39,101 nucleotides of DNA. Origin: an uncultured Erysipelotrichaceae bacterium. GTDB taxonomy: Bacteria > Bacillota_I > Bacilli_A > Erysipelotrichales > Erysipelotrichaceae. A program made the position numbers and the translations under genes. The DNA lies in the NCBI GenBank assembly GCA_944327135.1, contig CALVGQ010000018.1, forward strand, positions 1-39,101, written 5' to 3'. Below, one piece after another: positions 8,280-15,499 of the stretch; position 1 is the stretch's first letter; every line of letters starts with the position of its first letter. The notes under the pieces are model-generated. The model saw nothing but the letters and a program-made list of their open reading frames with translations. It ran no database searches and was not told where the DNA came from.

Positions 8280-8918
8280 ATGAAATCCAATGCTCTTCGT
8301 ATCCGTCAAATGGTCCTAGTGGCCTTATTTTCTGCCATTGAAATTATTTTATCGCTGACTCCGCTGGGATATATCCCGATTGGACCGATCCGCGCCACAA
8401 CGCTGCATATCCCTGTTATTCTAACAGGGATCCTATTAGGCAAGCGAAGCGGAGCGGCTGTCGGTTTTGTCTTTGGGTTTACCAGTCTGATGATCAATAC
8501 CTTTCAACCTACGATCACATCCTTTGTCTTCTCCCCTTTTATCTCGATTGGAGGATCCGAGGGAAATTTAGCCAGCTTGTGGATCGTTTTCGGTCCGCGA
8601 ATTCTTTTAGGATGGCTAAGCGGAGCCTTTTATGATGGTCTTTCTCGTCTGAAAGTAAATCAGGGTCTCGCCGTCATTTTAACTTCGGTATTGAATACCC
8701 TTTGTCACACGCTGCTGGTCATGGGATCGATTGCCCTTTTCTTTGGTCCCGCCTATGCCGCCGCACGCGGCATCCTTTATACCCAGCTGCTGAGCGTCAT
8801 TCTAGGCGTCATCACCAGCAACGGCATTCTTGAAGCAATCTTAGCCGGTATTCTTTGCGCGGCCATTGTTCGGGCATTATCCCCGGTTTTAAAAGAAAGG
8901 AGCTCTCATGCAAAATAA
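8280..8918 (+). CDS. panT: ECF transporter S component, probably pantothenate (PanT-like)
   Basis: A 212-residue integral membrane protein with about six hydrophobic segments and the ECF S-component pattern: a basic start, then LVALFSAIEIILSLTPLGYIP, a first-helix/loop signature shared by vitamin-binding S subunits. Such proteins bind the vitamin and join a shared EcfA-A'-T energizing module encoded elsewhere. Pantothenate is inferred from context: the next genes are coaBC and coaX, overlapping or a few bases apart. The start is ATG 8280, 5 bases after AAGGAGG; ATG 8277 is one codon earlier and less well spaced. Its 3' end overlaps coaBC by 11 bases. Confidence 0.82.
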   Translation: MKSNALRIRQMVLVALFSAIEIILSLTPLGYIPIGPIRATTLHIPVILTGILLGKRSGAAVGFVFGFTSLMINTFQPTITSFVFSPFISIGGSEGNLASLWIVFGPRILLGWLSGAFYDGLSRLKVNQGLAVILTSVLNTLCHTLLVMGSIALFFGPAYAAARGILYTQLLSVILGVITSNGILEAILAGILCAAIVRALSPVLKERSSHAK

Positions 8919-10104
8919 ACCTTGTATCGTCGTTGGTATCAGCGGCGGCATCGCCGCCTACAAAGCAGCTCAGCTGGTCAGCGATCTGCGCAAAAAAGAC
9001 TACGAGATCCACGTCATCATGACGGCGCATGCCGCGCAGTTCATCACCCCGCTGACGCTGGAAACGCTCAGTCAGAATCGGGTCAGCCTGGATATGTTTG
9101 ACCGTAATTTTGAATACCAGGTCCAGCACGTTTCACTAGCAAAAAAAGCTGACTGTTTCATCATTGTCCCTGCCACCGCCAACGTCATTGCCAAAATCGT
9201 CCATGGCTTGGCCGATGACATGCTGACAACGACGTTTCTAGCCGCCCGCTGTCCTAAGATCATCTGCCCGGCAATGAATACAGGGATGCTTGAAAATCCC
9301 GTTACCCGTCAGAATCTTCAGCTTTGTCAGCAGCTGGGATACACGCTGGTGGAAAGTGAAGCAGGCTTTCTTGCCTGCGGCGATATTGGAAAAGGGCGGT
9401 TGGCCGAGCTGGCTCAGATCGAGGAAATGATCGATCGCTCACTTTACCAGGATCGTTTTTTACTCAACAAAAAAGTCTTGATTACTGCTGGAGCCACTCA
9501 GGAAGCCTTGGACCCAGTACGCTATCTTACCAATCACTCCACCGGAAAGATGGGGTTTGCGCTTGCCAATCAGGCCGCCCGGCTTGGCGCTGAGGTCACA
9601 TTGATTGCTGGAAAAAGCGTACAGCTCAAGCCGCCCTATGGAGTCCGTCTGATTCGTGTCACTTCGGCACAGGAAATGTTTGAACAAGTCACACAGCTCG
9701 CTGAAAATCAAGATATTGTGATCAAGGCAGCCGCCGTAGCAGATTACACCCCATTGAATCCCGTGGATCATAAAATGAAAAAAAGTGATAAAGAACTGGT
9801 CTTACAGCTCAAGCGCACCCCAGACATTCTAGCCTGGCTGGGAGCCCATAAGCGACCGGGGCAGTTTCTTTGCGGATTTGCAATGGAAACTGAACAATTA
9901 ATTGAAAACGCAAAAGAAAAGCTTCATCGCAAAAATGCAGATATGATCGTCGCCAACAGTCTTTGTGAAGCAGGAGCGGGCTTCGGAACCGACACCAACA
10001 AAGTGACCCTCATTACCGCTTCCGAAATTCAGGAAATGGCCCTGCTTTCCAAGGAAGAGGTGGCCTTGGAAATCTTCAAAGCCATCCAAAACAGTCAGGA
10101 GTGA
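8908..10104 (+). CDS. coaBC: Phosphopantothenoylcysteine synthetase/decarboxylase
   Basis: A 398-residue bifunctional enzyme of CoA synthesis. The N-terminal flavoprotein CoaC part (1 to about 185) has GISGGIAAYKA, the active-site His at 74 (VQHVS), PAMNTGM at 121-127 and the catalytic Cys157 in FLACGDIGKGRL. The CoaB part (from about 187) has ITAGATQEALDPVR and NHSTGKMG, and a late KRTPDIL. It converts 4'-phosphopantothenate plus cysteine and a nucleoside triphosphate to 4'-phosphopantetheine. GGAG precedes the start, which lies inside the end of panT. coaX follows 4 bases later, so this is a pantothenate-to-CoA operon. Confidence 0.97.
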   Translation: MQNKPCIVVGISGGIAAYKAAQLVSDLRKKDYEIHVIMTAHAAQFITPLTLETLSQNRVSLDMFDRNFEYQVQHVSLAKKADCFIIVPATANVIAKIVHGLADDMLTTTFLAARCPKIICPAMNTGMLENPVTRQNLQLCQQLGYTLVESEAGFLACGDIGKGRLAELAQIEEMIDRSLYQDRFLLNKKVLITAGATQEALDPVRYLTNHSTGKMGFALANQAARLGAEVTLIAGKSVQLKPPYGVRLIRVTSAQEMFEQVTQLAENQDIVIKAAAVADYTPLNPVDHKMKKSDKELVLQLKRTPDILAWLGAHKRPGQFLCGFAMETEQLIENAKEKLHRKNADMIVANSLCEAGAGFGTDTNKVTLITASEIQEMALLSKEEVALEIFKAIQNSQE

Positions 10105-10108
10105 AACT

Positions 10109-10894
10109 ATGTTATTAACGATCGACGTCGGCAACACCAACATCACCATGGGTATCTATCATCAAGATGAGCTGGTTGCCAGTTTCAGAATGACGACCAA
10201 GACCCCCCGTACCTCGGATGAGCTTGGCTTTCTGCTATGCAACATGATGATCACCAAAGGCATCAATCCCGATGACATTGAAGCAGTCATTATTTCCAGT
10301 GTCGTCCCTAAAATCATGTATTCCCTGACCAGCTCGATTCGTAAATACCTTCATCGTGAACCCATGATCATCGGACCGGGAATCAAGACCGGAATTCGGA
10401 TCCAATCAGACAATCCCAAGGAAGTCGGCGCTGACCGGATCGTCAATGTTGCCGCGGCCTATCATACCTATCAAAAAGCCTGCCTGGTCATCGATTTTGG
10501 AACCGCTACGACGTACGATTATGTTTCCGATGAAGGCGTGTTCGAATATACCGTTATTTCTCCGGGAATTGAAATTGCCGCGCAAGCCTTGGTGTCTCAA
10601 ACAGCCAAGCTGCCTGACATCGAAATCAAGAAACCGGCAAGCATCTTAGCCAAGAATACGATTCAAGGCATGCAGGCCGGATTGGTTTATGGTTATATTG
10701 GTCAGGTCGAATACACAATCAAAAAGATCCAGGAAGAACTGAAACAAAAAATGATGGTCATCGCTACCGGCGGTCTAGGACGGATGATCGCTCCAGAAAC
10801 CAAACTGATCGATCTGTATGACCCTGATCTGGCTTATCGCGGAATGAAGATCATCTTTGAAAAGAACCGGGAGGTTTTCAACCATGAACACTAA
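10109..10894 (+). CDS. coaX: Type III pantothenate kinase
   Basis: A 261-residue cytosolic kinase that phosphorylates pantothenate, the first committed step to CoA. It has the ASKHA-fold motifs: DVGNTN at 6-11, the GADRIVN segment, DFGTATTYD with the catalytic aspartate, and GGLGRMI near the C-terminus. Type III kinases are not feedback-inhibited by CoA in characterised cases, which makes transport or transcript-level control more relevant here. It follows coaBC by 4 bases, with AGGAG overlapping the coaBC end. Its last codons contain the start of maf, giving a short overlap. Confidence 0.97.
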   Translation: MLLTIDVGNTNITMGIYHQDELVASFRMTTKTPRTSDELGFLLCNMMITKGINPDDIEAVIISSVVPKIMYSLTSSIRKYLHREPMIIGPGIKTGIRIQSDNPKEVGADRIVNVAAAYHTYQKACLVIDFGTATTYDYVSDEGVFEYTVISPGIEIAAQALVSQTAKLPDIEIKKPASILAKNTIQGMQAGLVYGYIGQVEYTIKKIQEELKQKMMVIATGGLGRMIAPETKLIDLYDPDLAYRGMKIIFEKNREVFNHEH

Positions 10895-11441
10895 GCTGAT
10901 TCTTGCCAGTCAGTCGCCGCGGCGCCGCGAATTGCTTCAGCTGTTGGCGATCCCCTTTGAAGTCATCCCTGCTAAGGTAGAAGAAAAGATCGATCCTGAT
11001 CGGGATCCGGCAGAGGAGATTCAGCGGCTGGCACAAAAAAAAGCCTCGTGGATCTTTCAAAGCCATCCCGATTCGCTGGTGATTGGAGCGGATACGGTGG
11101 TTGTGATCGACGGCATGATCTTAGGCAAACCCAAAGACCAAAAAGAAGCTCAGGCCATGCTCCATCGCCTTTCCGACCGGACTCACCAGGTCATCACCGG
11201 AGTTTGTCTGATCGATGCAAAACAAACCGACTGCTTTGTTAACATCACCGAAGTAACCTTCTATCCTCTCAGTGAAGAAGAAATCGATCGCTACACGCAA
11301 AGCAATGAACCGTTGGATAAAGCCGGCGCTTACGCAATTCAAGGTGCAGCAGCCCTTTTCATCAAGAAGATCGACGGTGATTATTACTCGGTAATGGGAC
11401 TTCCTATTGCCGAAATTGCCCAGCATCTAAAACACTTTTAA
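10884..11441 (+). CDS. maf: Maf/YhdE-type nucleotide pyrophosphatase
   Basis: A 185-residue cytosolic Maf/Ham1-fold enzyme. Characterised relatives hydrolyse dTTP, UTP and modified pyrimidine triphosphates, acting in nucleotide pool cleaning and septum control. The phosphate loop SQSPRRREL is at about residues 8-16 and GADTVV follows near 70. The DKAGAYAIQG segment is the usual C-terminal signature of the YhdE branch. GGGAGG sits 9 bases before the ATG at 10884, inside the coaX end; the in-frame TTG further upstream has no such support. It is the last gene of the panT operon; no strong terminator is seen before the tRNA promoter. Confidence 0.94.
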   Translation: MNTKLILASQSPRRRELLQLLAIPFEVIPAKVEEKIDPDRDPAEEIQRLAQKKASWIFQSHPDSLVIGADTVVVIDGMILGKPKDQKEAQAMLHRLSDRTHQVITGVCLIDAKQTDCFVNITEVTFYPLSEEEIDRYTQSNEPLDKAGAYAIQGAAALFIKKIDGDYYSVMGLPIAEIAQHLKHF

Positions 11442-11472
11442 GCAATGGATGCATGTTCTTAAAAATTAGGGG

Positions 11473-11501
11473 TTGATTTTTCCCGGGTTATCCTTTAATA
11501 T
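11473..11501 (+). promoter_or_regulatory. Promoter of tRNA-Thr(GGT)
   Basis: TTGATT (11473-11478), a 17-base spacer and TAATAT (11496-11501), 12 bases before the tRNA. Confidence 0.7.
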
Positions 11502-11512
11502 ATTGTGTGCAT

Positions 11513-11586
11513 GCCGCTTTGGTATAGTGGTAACACACATCCATGGTAAGGATGAGCGGGCAGTTCAATTCTGCCAAGCGGCACCA
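11513..11586 (+). tRNA. tRNA-Thr (anticodon GGT)
   Basis: The acceptor stem GCCGCTT pairs with AAGCGGC. The anticodon stem is CATCC/GGATG, with a loop reading A-T-GGT-A-A. The T stem is GGCAG/CTGCC around TTCAATT. CCA is encoded. Length is 74 bases. It is a single-gene unit with its own promoter and terminator. Confidence 0.93.
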
Positions 11587-11597
11587 GAAAACAATTT

Positions 11598-11619
11598 CTA
11601 TGATGGTAATGCATCATAG
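11598..11619 (+). other. Perfect hairpin between tRNA-Thr and its terminator
   Basis: CTATGATG and CATCATAG pair over 8 bases around a 6-base loop, just before the terminator. It may protect the 3' end of the precursor or guide processing; no function can be shown. Confidence 0.5.
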
Positions 11620-11624
11620 TCCAT

Positions 11625-11648
11625 GAGCCTGTTAAGGCTCTTTTTTTT
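11625..11648 (+). terminator. Terminator of tRNA-Thr
   Basis: GAGCC-TGTTAA-GGCTC followed by eight T residues. Confidence 0.88.
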
Positions 11649-11666
11649 CAAAAAAGTACTCCGCAC

Positions 11667-12179
11667 TTAGACTGTCATCGCGATCTTAACCAGCATGACC
11701 ACCACAAAACATCCTGTTAAAAAAATGATTCCCCAGCATCCCAGGGTCAAAGCGGGCAGAGCCCTTTTTTTTGCTTTTTTTTCAAGAAGGATTCCGATTC
11801 CCACCGACAGCAAAAAAATTCCGCCCCAGATTAGCCAGCCGTAATGGCCTTGTCCGATCGCACTTGCATTTGGATTCGCTCCAAACCATTCTCCTGCCAG
11901 CATCCCGCTGACGAAGCCTAAAAATGTAAACCAAGAACAGTATTGTTTGCCCAATAGCGCTGCTGCCATTGAAATTGCCATTGCGATCCAATATATTTTT
12001 TGATGAACCAGCCAGCCGTAGACATAATGCAGCTGCTGCGGATGATTTCCAAAAAGCCATTCCATCAGGCTAACCGATTCCTGTTCTGCCATAAAAAAAC
12101 GACCGGCAAAATAAACAGTCAGATATCCTGCCATCACTGCAAGTGCTGTCTGTCCGTTTTTTTTCGTTCTGTTCACCAA
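11667..12179 (-). CDS. Membrane protein, second half of a split regulator/membrane gene pair
   Basis: This 170-residue frame encodes about five hydrophobic segments and is otherwise unrecognised. It overlaps the end of the XRE regulator by 110 bases in another frame. The possible GTG start at 12179 has only a weak AGAGAAG site. Regulator-plus-membrane-domain fusions are common among XRE proteins in Firmicutes, and the two frames meet at an eight-A run (12157-12164). Losing one A there would join them into a single protein of about 260 residues. So this is either the C-terminal half of a frameshifted or slippage-dependent gene, or a coupled overlapping gene. No export signal other than the membrane segments is seen. 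Confidence 0.72.
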   Translation of the reverse strand: MVNRTKKNGQTALAVMAGYLTVYFAGRFFMAEQESVSLMEWLFGNHPQQLHYVYGWLVHQKIYWIAMAISMAAALLGKQYCSWFTFLGFVSGMLAGEWFGANPNASAIGQGHYGWLIWGGIFLLSVGIGILLEKKAKKRALPALTLGCWGIIFLTGCFVVVMLVKIAMTV

Positions 12180-12447
12180 AAAGCTTCTCTTTTTTTTCCT
12201 TTTCTTTTAGACAGAGCTGAAAAACCTGCTGAACCAGATCATGGTCTTTGTCCTTGTCCGACATCAGCATATCCACCGTGGTTCCAAAAAGCGCTGCTAG
12301 CTTCAAAAGATTTTCGGTGCTAGGGGCCGACTGACCATTTTCCCATTTTGTCACAGCCTGCCGGCTTACGCCCATATATTCCGCAACCTTTTCCTGAGAC
12401 AGTCCGCAATCTTTTCGCAGTTTTTTGATTCGATCTTTTAATTCCAT
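12070..12447 (-). CDS. XRE-family HTH regulator (frame ends early past a poly-A run)
   Basis: A 125-residue frame. Residues 1-60 form a clear Cro/CI helix-turn-helix: CGLSQEKVAEYMGV, then SRQAVTKWENGQSAPS and LAALFGTTVDMLM. A charged Lys/Glu-rich linker follows. The last 25 or so residues (after an eight-A run at 12157-12164) are Cys/Ser-rich and look unlike real protein, while the alternative frame there encodes a membrane domain. This suggests the true product continues in that frame. The ATG at 12447 is chosen over the GTG at 12456, which overlaps the AAAGGGAAG ribosome site. Targets are unknown. Confidence 0.82.
   Translation of the reverse strand: MELKDRIKKLRKDCGLSQEKVAEYMGVSRQAVTKWENGQSAPSTENLLKLAALFGTTVDMLMSDKDKDHDLVQQVFQLCLKEKEKKEKLFGEQNEKKRTDSTCSDGRISDCLFCRSFFYGRTGIG
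12157..12164 (-). other. Eight-A homopolymer at the regulator/membrane frame junction
   Basis: Read on the minus strand as GAAAAAAAAC. With eight A residues the HTH frame runs into a non-protein-like tail; with seven it would enter the membrane-protein frame. A second eight-base run lies at 12190-12197, inside the linker. Confidence 0.6.
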
Positions 12448-12551
12448 GGATTTCACTTCCCTTTATATTGTATAAAAAAACCGTGTTTTTCTACCCACTA
12501 TTGGGCAACTTTTGGTTGCCTTGAAGAAGTTCTCACCACTTTTCCCATTTT

Positions 12552-12585
12552 AAAAAAAGAAGGCACTATGCTTGGCTGTACCTTC
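12552..12585 (-). terminator. Terminator of the alr operon
   Basis: The minus-strand stem GAAGGTA/TGCCTTC (one T-G pair) around a 13-base loop is followed by seven T residues. Confidence 0.78.
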
Positions 12586-12596
12586 CTGTTTTGATT

Positions 12597-13709
12597 TTAT
12601 TGAAAATGCCGATCAAACCGAGGATTTACGGTTTTAATTGCCACTCCTCCGGAATAATAAACTTTAGCCAGACGGTCTGTCAAGCTCGTCATCACTTCAT
12701 ACGGAATCGTCTTAAGTTCTTCCGCGACCTGAGCAATCGGAAGATTCGGTCCAAACAATTCCACCTCATCGCCCACTTCGACGCCTTCAAAGACCCTCAG
12801 CATGGCCTGATCCATGCAAATCCTTCCGACAAATTCGCACGGTCTTCCTTTTACCAATGCCATTCTTCCCTGATTCTTTCGATTCCAACCATCAGCATAC
12901 CCGATCGGAATTGTCGCAATCCATTCTTCCTGAGAAGCCTGATAGGTCCATCCATAGCCCACCGATTCATGCGCCTGTATTTTCTTCACACACACCACGC
13001 GGCTCTTCAGCGCCATTACCGGTTTCAGCGAAAACGGAGCAAACTCATTGATGCCAAACATAGCCAGACCACACCGCGCAGCATTTCCTATTGTTTCATC
13101 CAGCCGCATCGCTCCATCCGAATTGCAAATATGAAGCCACGCCAGATCTGTTTTTATTGCTTCTTTAAATTTTATAAACCGTTCCAGCTGTTCCCGATTG
13201 GCCCTGTCATCTGTCTCTTCCGCGCAGGCAAGATGAGTAAACATTCCTTCTACTTGAACCTGGTGTTGTTTCAGCAAAGCAATCACCCGCTGCATGGCTT
13301 CAGGTTCCTTAATTCCAATCCGGTTCATCCCCGTATCTGCCTTAAGATGAACCTTGCAGCCAGCACAATCCTGACGAACAAATTCGTTTGCCCATTCTTC
13401 GCAAACCACCGTTGTCGTCAGATCATGCTGTCGTAACAACGGTGCAAAAATCGGATTCACATAACCTAAAATCAGGATTTCGGCATGAATGCCCTCATTT
13501 CTTAATGACAACGCCTCATCCAGACTGGAAACTGCCAGCATCTTGGCTCCGGCTTCCAGCACCGCTTGAGCAATCGTTGCATCCCCACATCCATAGCCAT
13601 TGGCTTTAATCACCGCAATCAAATTCTTTCCGATCTTTTTGTTGATTAATGCCACATTTTCTTTTAAATGATCCAGATTGATTTCAATCCAACTATCTCG
13701 ATACAGCAT
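12597..13709 (-). CDS. alr: Alanine racemase
   Basis: A 370-residue PLP enzyme that interconverts L- and D-alanine for peptidoglycan. The PLP lysine is K35 in VIKANGYG, and the second catalytic base is Y252 in SVGYGWTY. HLKADTGMNRIG and FVGRICMDQ are also conserved family motifs. The N-terminal barrel and C-terminal beta domain are full length. A GGAGGAG site precedes the start. It follows a small membrane-protein gene by 18 bases and shares its promoter; a terminator lies beyond the stop. It would supply D-Ala to cytosolic Ddl/MurF. Confidence 0.97.
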   Translation of the reverse strand: MLYRDSWIEINLDHLKENVALINKKIGKNLIAVIKANGYGCGDATIAQAVLEAGAKMLAVSSLDEALSLRNEGIHAEILILGYVNPIFAPLLRQHDLTTTVVCEEWANEFVRQDCAGCKVHLKADTGMNRIGIKEPEAMQRVIALLKQHQVQVEGMFTHLACAEETDDRANREQLERFIKFKEAIKTDLAWLHICNSDGAMRLDETIGNAARCGLAMFGINEFAPFSLKPVMALKSRVVCVKKIQAHESVGYGWTYQASQEEWIATIPIGYADGWNRKNQGRMALVKGRPCEFVGRICMDQAMLRVFEGVEVGDEVELFGPNLPIAQVAEELKTIPYEVMTSLTDRLAKVYYSGGVAIKTVNPRFDRHFQ

Positions 13710-13727
13710 GCTCTCCTCCTATATCTT

Positions 13728-14156
13728 TTAAACGATTCTAGCCTTTAAATAAGCAAAATAAATCCCACCTAGCCGAAACGCCAAAGAAAGCAGAGAATGG
13801 ATATCAGCAGCCAGCAAACGTCCCAGCACTGCCTGCAACGCAAACGGCCAAGCTTTTGGAATCATAAAAAGTTGCAACCCGAACAGCTCGATCTTATCTC
13901 CAAACAAAAAACAAAAGGTTGCCAACACCGCCGCCAGAATGGAAAACTGAATCTGAACTCCACGGCCGTATTTCTGAATGATCCAGCCAATGGCATAGCC
14001 GATCGCTAAATAAACCACTGAAAATTCAATCTGCAGCAGCGACGAAAGCCATCCGTAAACGACCGTGATGACAGCGGTGGCTCCAATTCCAGCTACCAGT
14101 GCATTGTTAAACCGTTCCTGCCGGGTAATCGCTTGTTTATTGTAGACTTTAAACAT
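13728..14156 (-). CDS. Small integral membrane protein upstream of alr
   Basis: I do not recognise this 142-residue protein. It has a short polar start containing a Gln/Arg-rich segment (TRQERFNNA), then about four hydrophobic segments joined by short basic loops. That topology and the tight spacing to alr suggest a membrane partner or a co-regulated transporter-like protein, but no motif supports a function. The ATG at 14156 follows GGAGG by 7 bases. A longer in-frame ATG at 14189 lies inside the palindromic promoter element, so it is unlikely to be translated. The promoter is at 14190-14200 on the minus strand. Confidence 0.8.
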   Translation of the reverse strand: MFKVYNKQAITRQERFNNALVAGIGATAVITVVYGWLSSLLQIEFSVVYLAIGYAIGWIIQKYGRGVQIQFSILAAVLATFCFLFGDKIELFGLQLFMIPKAWPFALQAVLGRLLAADIHSLLSLAFRLGGIYFAYLKARIV

Positions 14157-14178
14157 GCCTGTTCCTCCTGTGCTTAAA

Positions 14179-14194
14179 ATACTATGCATAGTAT
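14179..14194. promoter_or_regulatory. 16-bp perfect palindrome overlapping the -10 of the alr operon
   Basis: ATACTATGCATAGTAT reads the same on both strands. On the minus strand an extended -10 (TGC plus TATACT at 14190-14195) overlaps one edge, and the palindrome covers the expected transcription start. This is the arrangement of a repressor operator. The regulator is unknown. Confidence 0.55.
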
Positions 14195-14199
14195 AGCAC

Positions 14200-14427
14200 A
14201 GAATTGCTGGAATACTGAAAAAACTAACCTAGAAAATCACTTGCAAGGATTCCTTTGAATTCCATTCGCTTTTCATTTCTTCTGGTCTGGATCATAGGAC
14301 AATCGTTCCCCTACAGGTACAAAACAGAAAATTTCATTTCGAATGTAGCCTTCTATTATTAAATCACGCTATTTTCATCTAATTTTTTTTCTTAGCATCG
14401 AATTAAACAAGTTTTTTAAAAAAATGA
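14200..14427. other. AT-rich intergenic region with no gene seen
   Basis: The stretch between the alr operon promoter and the tRNA-cluster promoter. I see no protein-like frame, tRNA or terminator on either strand. Confidence 0.6.
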
Positions 14428-14457
14428 TTGACGAGTTTAAAATAATTGTGGTATATT
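14428..14457 (+). promoter_or_regulatory. Promoter of the six-tRNA cluster
   Basis: TTGACG (14428-14433), an 18-base spacer and TATATT (14452-14457) preceded by TGG. About 32 bases lie between it and the first tRNA. Confidence 0.75.
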
Positions 14458-14489
14458 ATTTAAGCACTGATAAGGTGCAACGATACGAT

Positions 14490-14565
14490 GGAGGTTTAGC
14501 TCAGTTGGGAGAGCGTCTGCCTTACAAGCAGAGGGTCAGCGGTTCGAGCCCGTTAACCTCCACCA
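14490..14565 (+). tRNA. tRNA-Val (anticodon TAC)
   Basis: Acceptor GGAGGTT/AACCTCC; D arm GCTC/GAGC; anticodon stem TCTGC/GCAGA with loop CT-TAC-AA; CCA encoded. First of six tRNAs on one likely transcript. Confidence 0.95.
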
Positions 14566-14574
14566 TTTTTATTT

Positions 14575-14650
14575 GCCGACTTAGCTCAATTGGCAGAGCA
14601 ACTGATTTGTAATCAGTAGGTTGTAGGTTCAGGTCCTATAGTCGGCACCA
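14575..14650 (+). tRNA. tRNA-Thr (anticodon TGT)
   Basis: Acceptor GCCGACT/AGTCGGC; anticodon stem ACTGA/TCAGT with loop TT-TGT-AA; CCA encoded. A different isoacceptor from the tRNA-Thr(GGT) at 11513. Confidence 0.95.
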
Positions 14651-14665
14651 TTCAAAAACGAACAT

Positions 14666-14749
14666 GGAGAGGTAGCGAAGTGGCTAAACGCGGTTGACTG
14701 TAACTCAATTCCTTCGGGTTCGGCAGTTCGAATCTGCCCCTCTCCACCA
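14666..14749 (+). tRNA. tRNA-Tyr (anticodon GTA)
   Basis: Acceptor GGAGAGG/CCTCTCC; anticodon loop CT-GTA-AC; a long variable arm (ATTCCTTCGGGTT) as expected for a class II bacterial tRNA-Tyr; CCA encoded. Confidence 0.95.
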
Positions 14750-14769
14750 TCTTTATGGAAACAAGAACT

Positions 14770-14845
14770 TGGGGTATAGCCAAGCGGTAAGGCACCAGAC
14801 TTTGACTCTGGCATTTCCCTGGTTCGAATCCAGGTACCCCAGCCA
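14770..14845 (+). tRNA. tRNA-Gln (anticodon TTG)
   Basis: Acceptor TGGGGTA/TACCCCA; anticodon stem CCAGA/TCTGG with loop CT-TTG-AC; CCA encoded. Confidence 0.95.
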
Positions 14846-14857
14846 ATTTTTAAGAAT

Positions 14858-14933
14858 GTCCCGGTAGCTCAGGCGGTAGAGCAACTGACTTTTAATCAGT
14901 GGGTCGGAGGTTCGATTCCTCTCCGGGACACCA
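14858..14933 (+). tRNA. tRNA-Lys (anticodon TTT)
   Basis: Acceptor GTCCCGG/CCGGGAC; anticodon stem ACTGA/TCAGT with loop CT-TTT-AA; CCA encoded. Confidence 0.95.
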
Positions 14934-14938
14934 TCGGT

Positions 14939-15012
14939 GCGGATGTAGTTCAATGGTAGAACTTCAGCCTTCCAAGCTGACTACGTGAGTTCGATTCTCA
15001 TCATCCGCTCCA
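14939..15012 (+). tRNA. tRNA-Gly (anticodon TCC)
   Basis: Acceptor GCGGATG/CATCCGC; anticodon stem CAGC/GCTG with loop CT-TCC-AA; CCA encoded. Last tRNA of the cluster. Confidence 0.95.
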
Positions 15013-15020
15013 TTGTACAT

Positions 15021-15054
15021 AACTTGCGAATTTAATTATCGCAAGTTTTTTTTT
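15021..15054 (+). terminator. Terminator of the tRNA cluster
   Basis: AACTTGCGA and TCGCAAGTT form a perfect 9-base stem, followed by a run of T residues. Confidence 0.9.
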
Positions 15055-15151
15055 ATCGAAAATTGTCTTTCAATTTAAATTTCTTTTTTCTCTTCTTTTT
15101 TTCTTGATCTTCTTTATGCTTAAAGCAGCAAACAAGAAGAGGAGAAGAAAA

Positions 15152-15499
15152 ATGAAAACATATCAAAAAGAAAACTTACGATTGCTCCTAAAAAAATTGG
15201 ATGAAATCATCTGTGCTCAAACGGATCTGCCGACTCAAAATCAGCTGAACTGGATTCGTCACGCGCTGCTGAAGCAAATAGAGGACATCAGCTTGGAATT
15301 CGTCCGGGATGCCCTTGACTTTTATCTGCAGCATCATGAAGCAGAACCCTTTTACAGCAGTCTTCGCGAACTCGATAAAGTGAAAATTGCTAAATTGCTG
15401 AACCGCTCTCGTTCCTATGTATATCAAGCCATTCGAAAACGAAGCTTGAGCAGTCAGGAAATCGCACAGATACAGGCGGCCTATTCCCAGCTGCTATGA
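15152..15499 (+). CDS. Small HTH-like protein of unknown function
   Basis: I do not recognise this 115-residue protein. It is predicted almost wholly helical. The C-terminal segment KVKIAKLLNRSRSYVYQAI looks like a DNA-binding helix-turn-helix with recognition helix SRSYVYQAI. The ATG at 15152 has GAGGAG 9 bases upstream; the longer in-frame start at 15104 lies in the intergenic leader. Its TGA overlaps the next start (ATGA), so the two genes are almost certainly co-translated. It sits directly after the tRNA cluster, a common place for acquired genes, but base composition matches the core genome. Confidence 0.78.
   Translation: MKTYQKENLRLLLKKLDEIICAQTDLPTQNQLNWIRHALLKQIEDISLEFVRDALDFYLQHHEAEPFYSSLRELDKVKIAKLLNRSRSYVYQAIRKRSLSSQEIAQIQAAYSQLL

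Noticed and set aside
8130-8280. THF or other classic vitamin riboswitch before panT
   Set aside because: A short GAGAGTA-like segment is part of the -10 element; the conserved core of that riboswitch is not present.
8102-8290. 62-codon minus-strand frame between pdaA-like and panT genes
   Set aside because: It covers the panT promoter and structured leader on the other strand and has no ribosome site.
12591-13436. 281-codon plus-strand frame opposite alr
   Set aside because: It is antisense to a full alanine racemase with all catalytic residues, has no ribosome site and a composition unlike real proteins.
14629-14953. Three minus-strand frames of 61-66 codons across the tRNA cluster
   Set aside because: They are the antisense of tRNA-Tyr, Gln and Lys; such frames are a common false call over tRNA genes.
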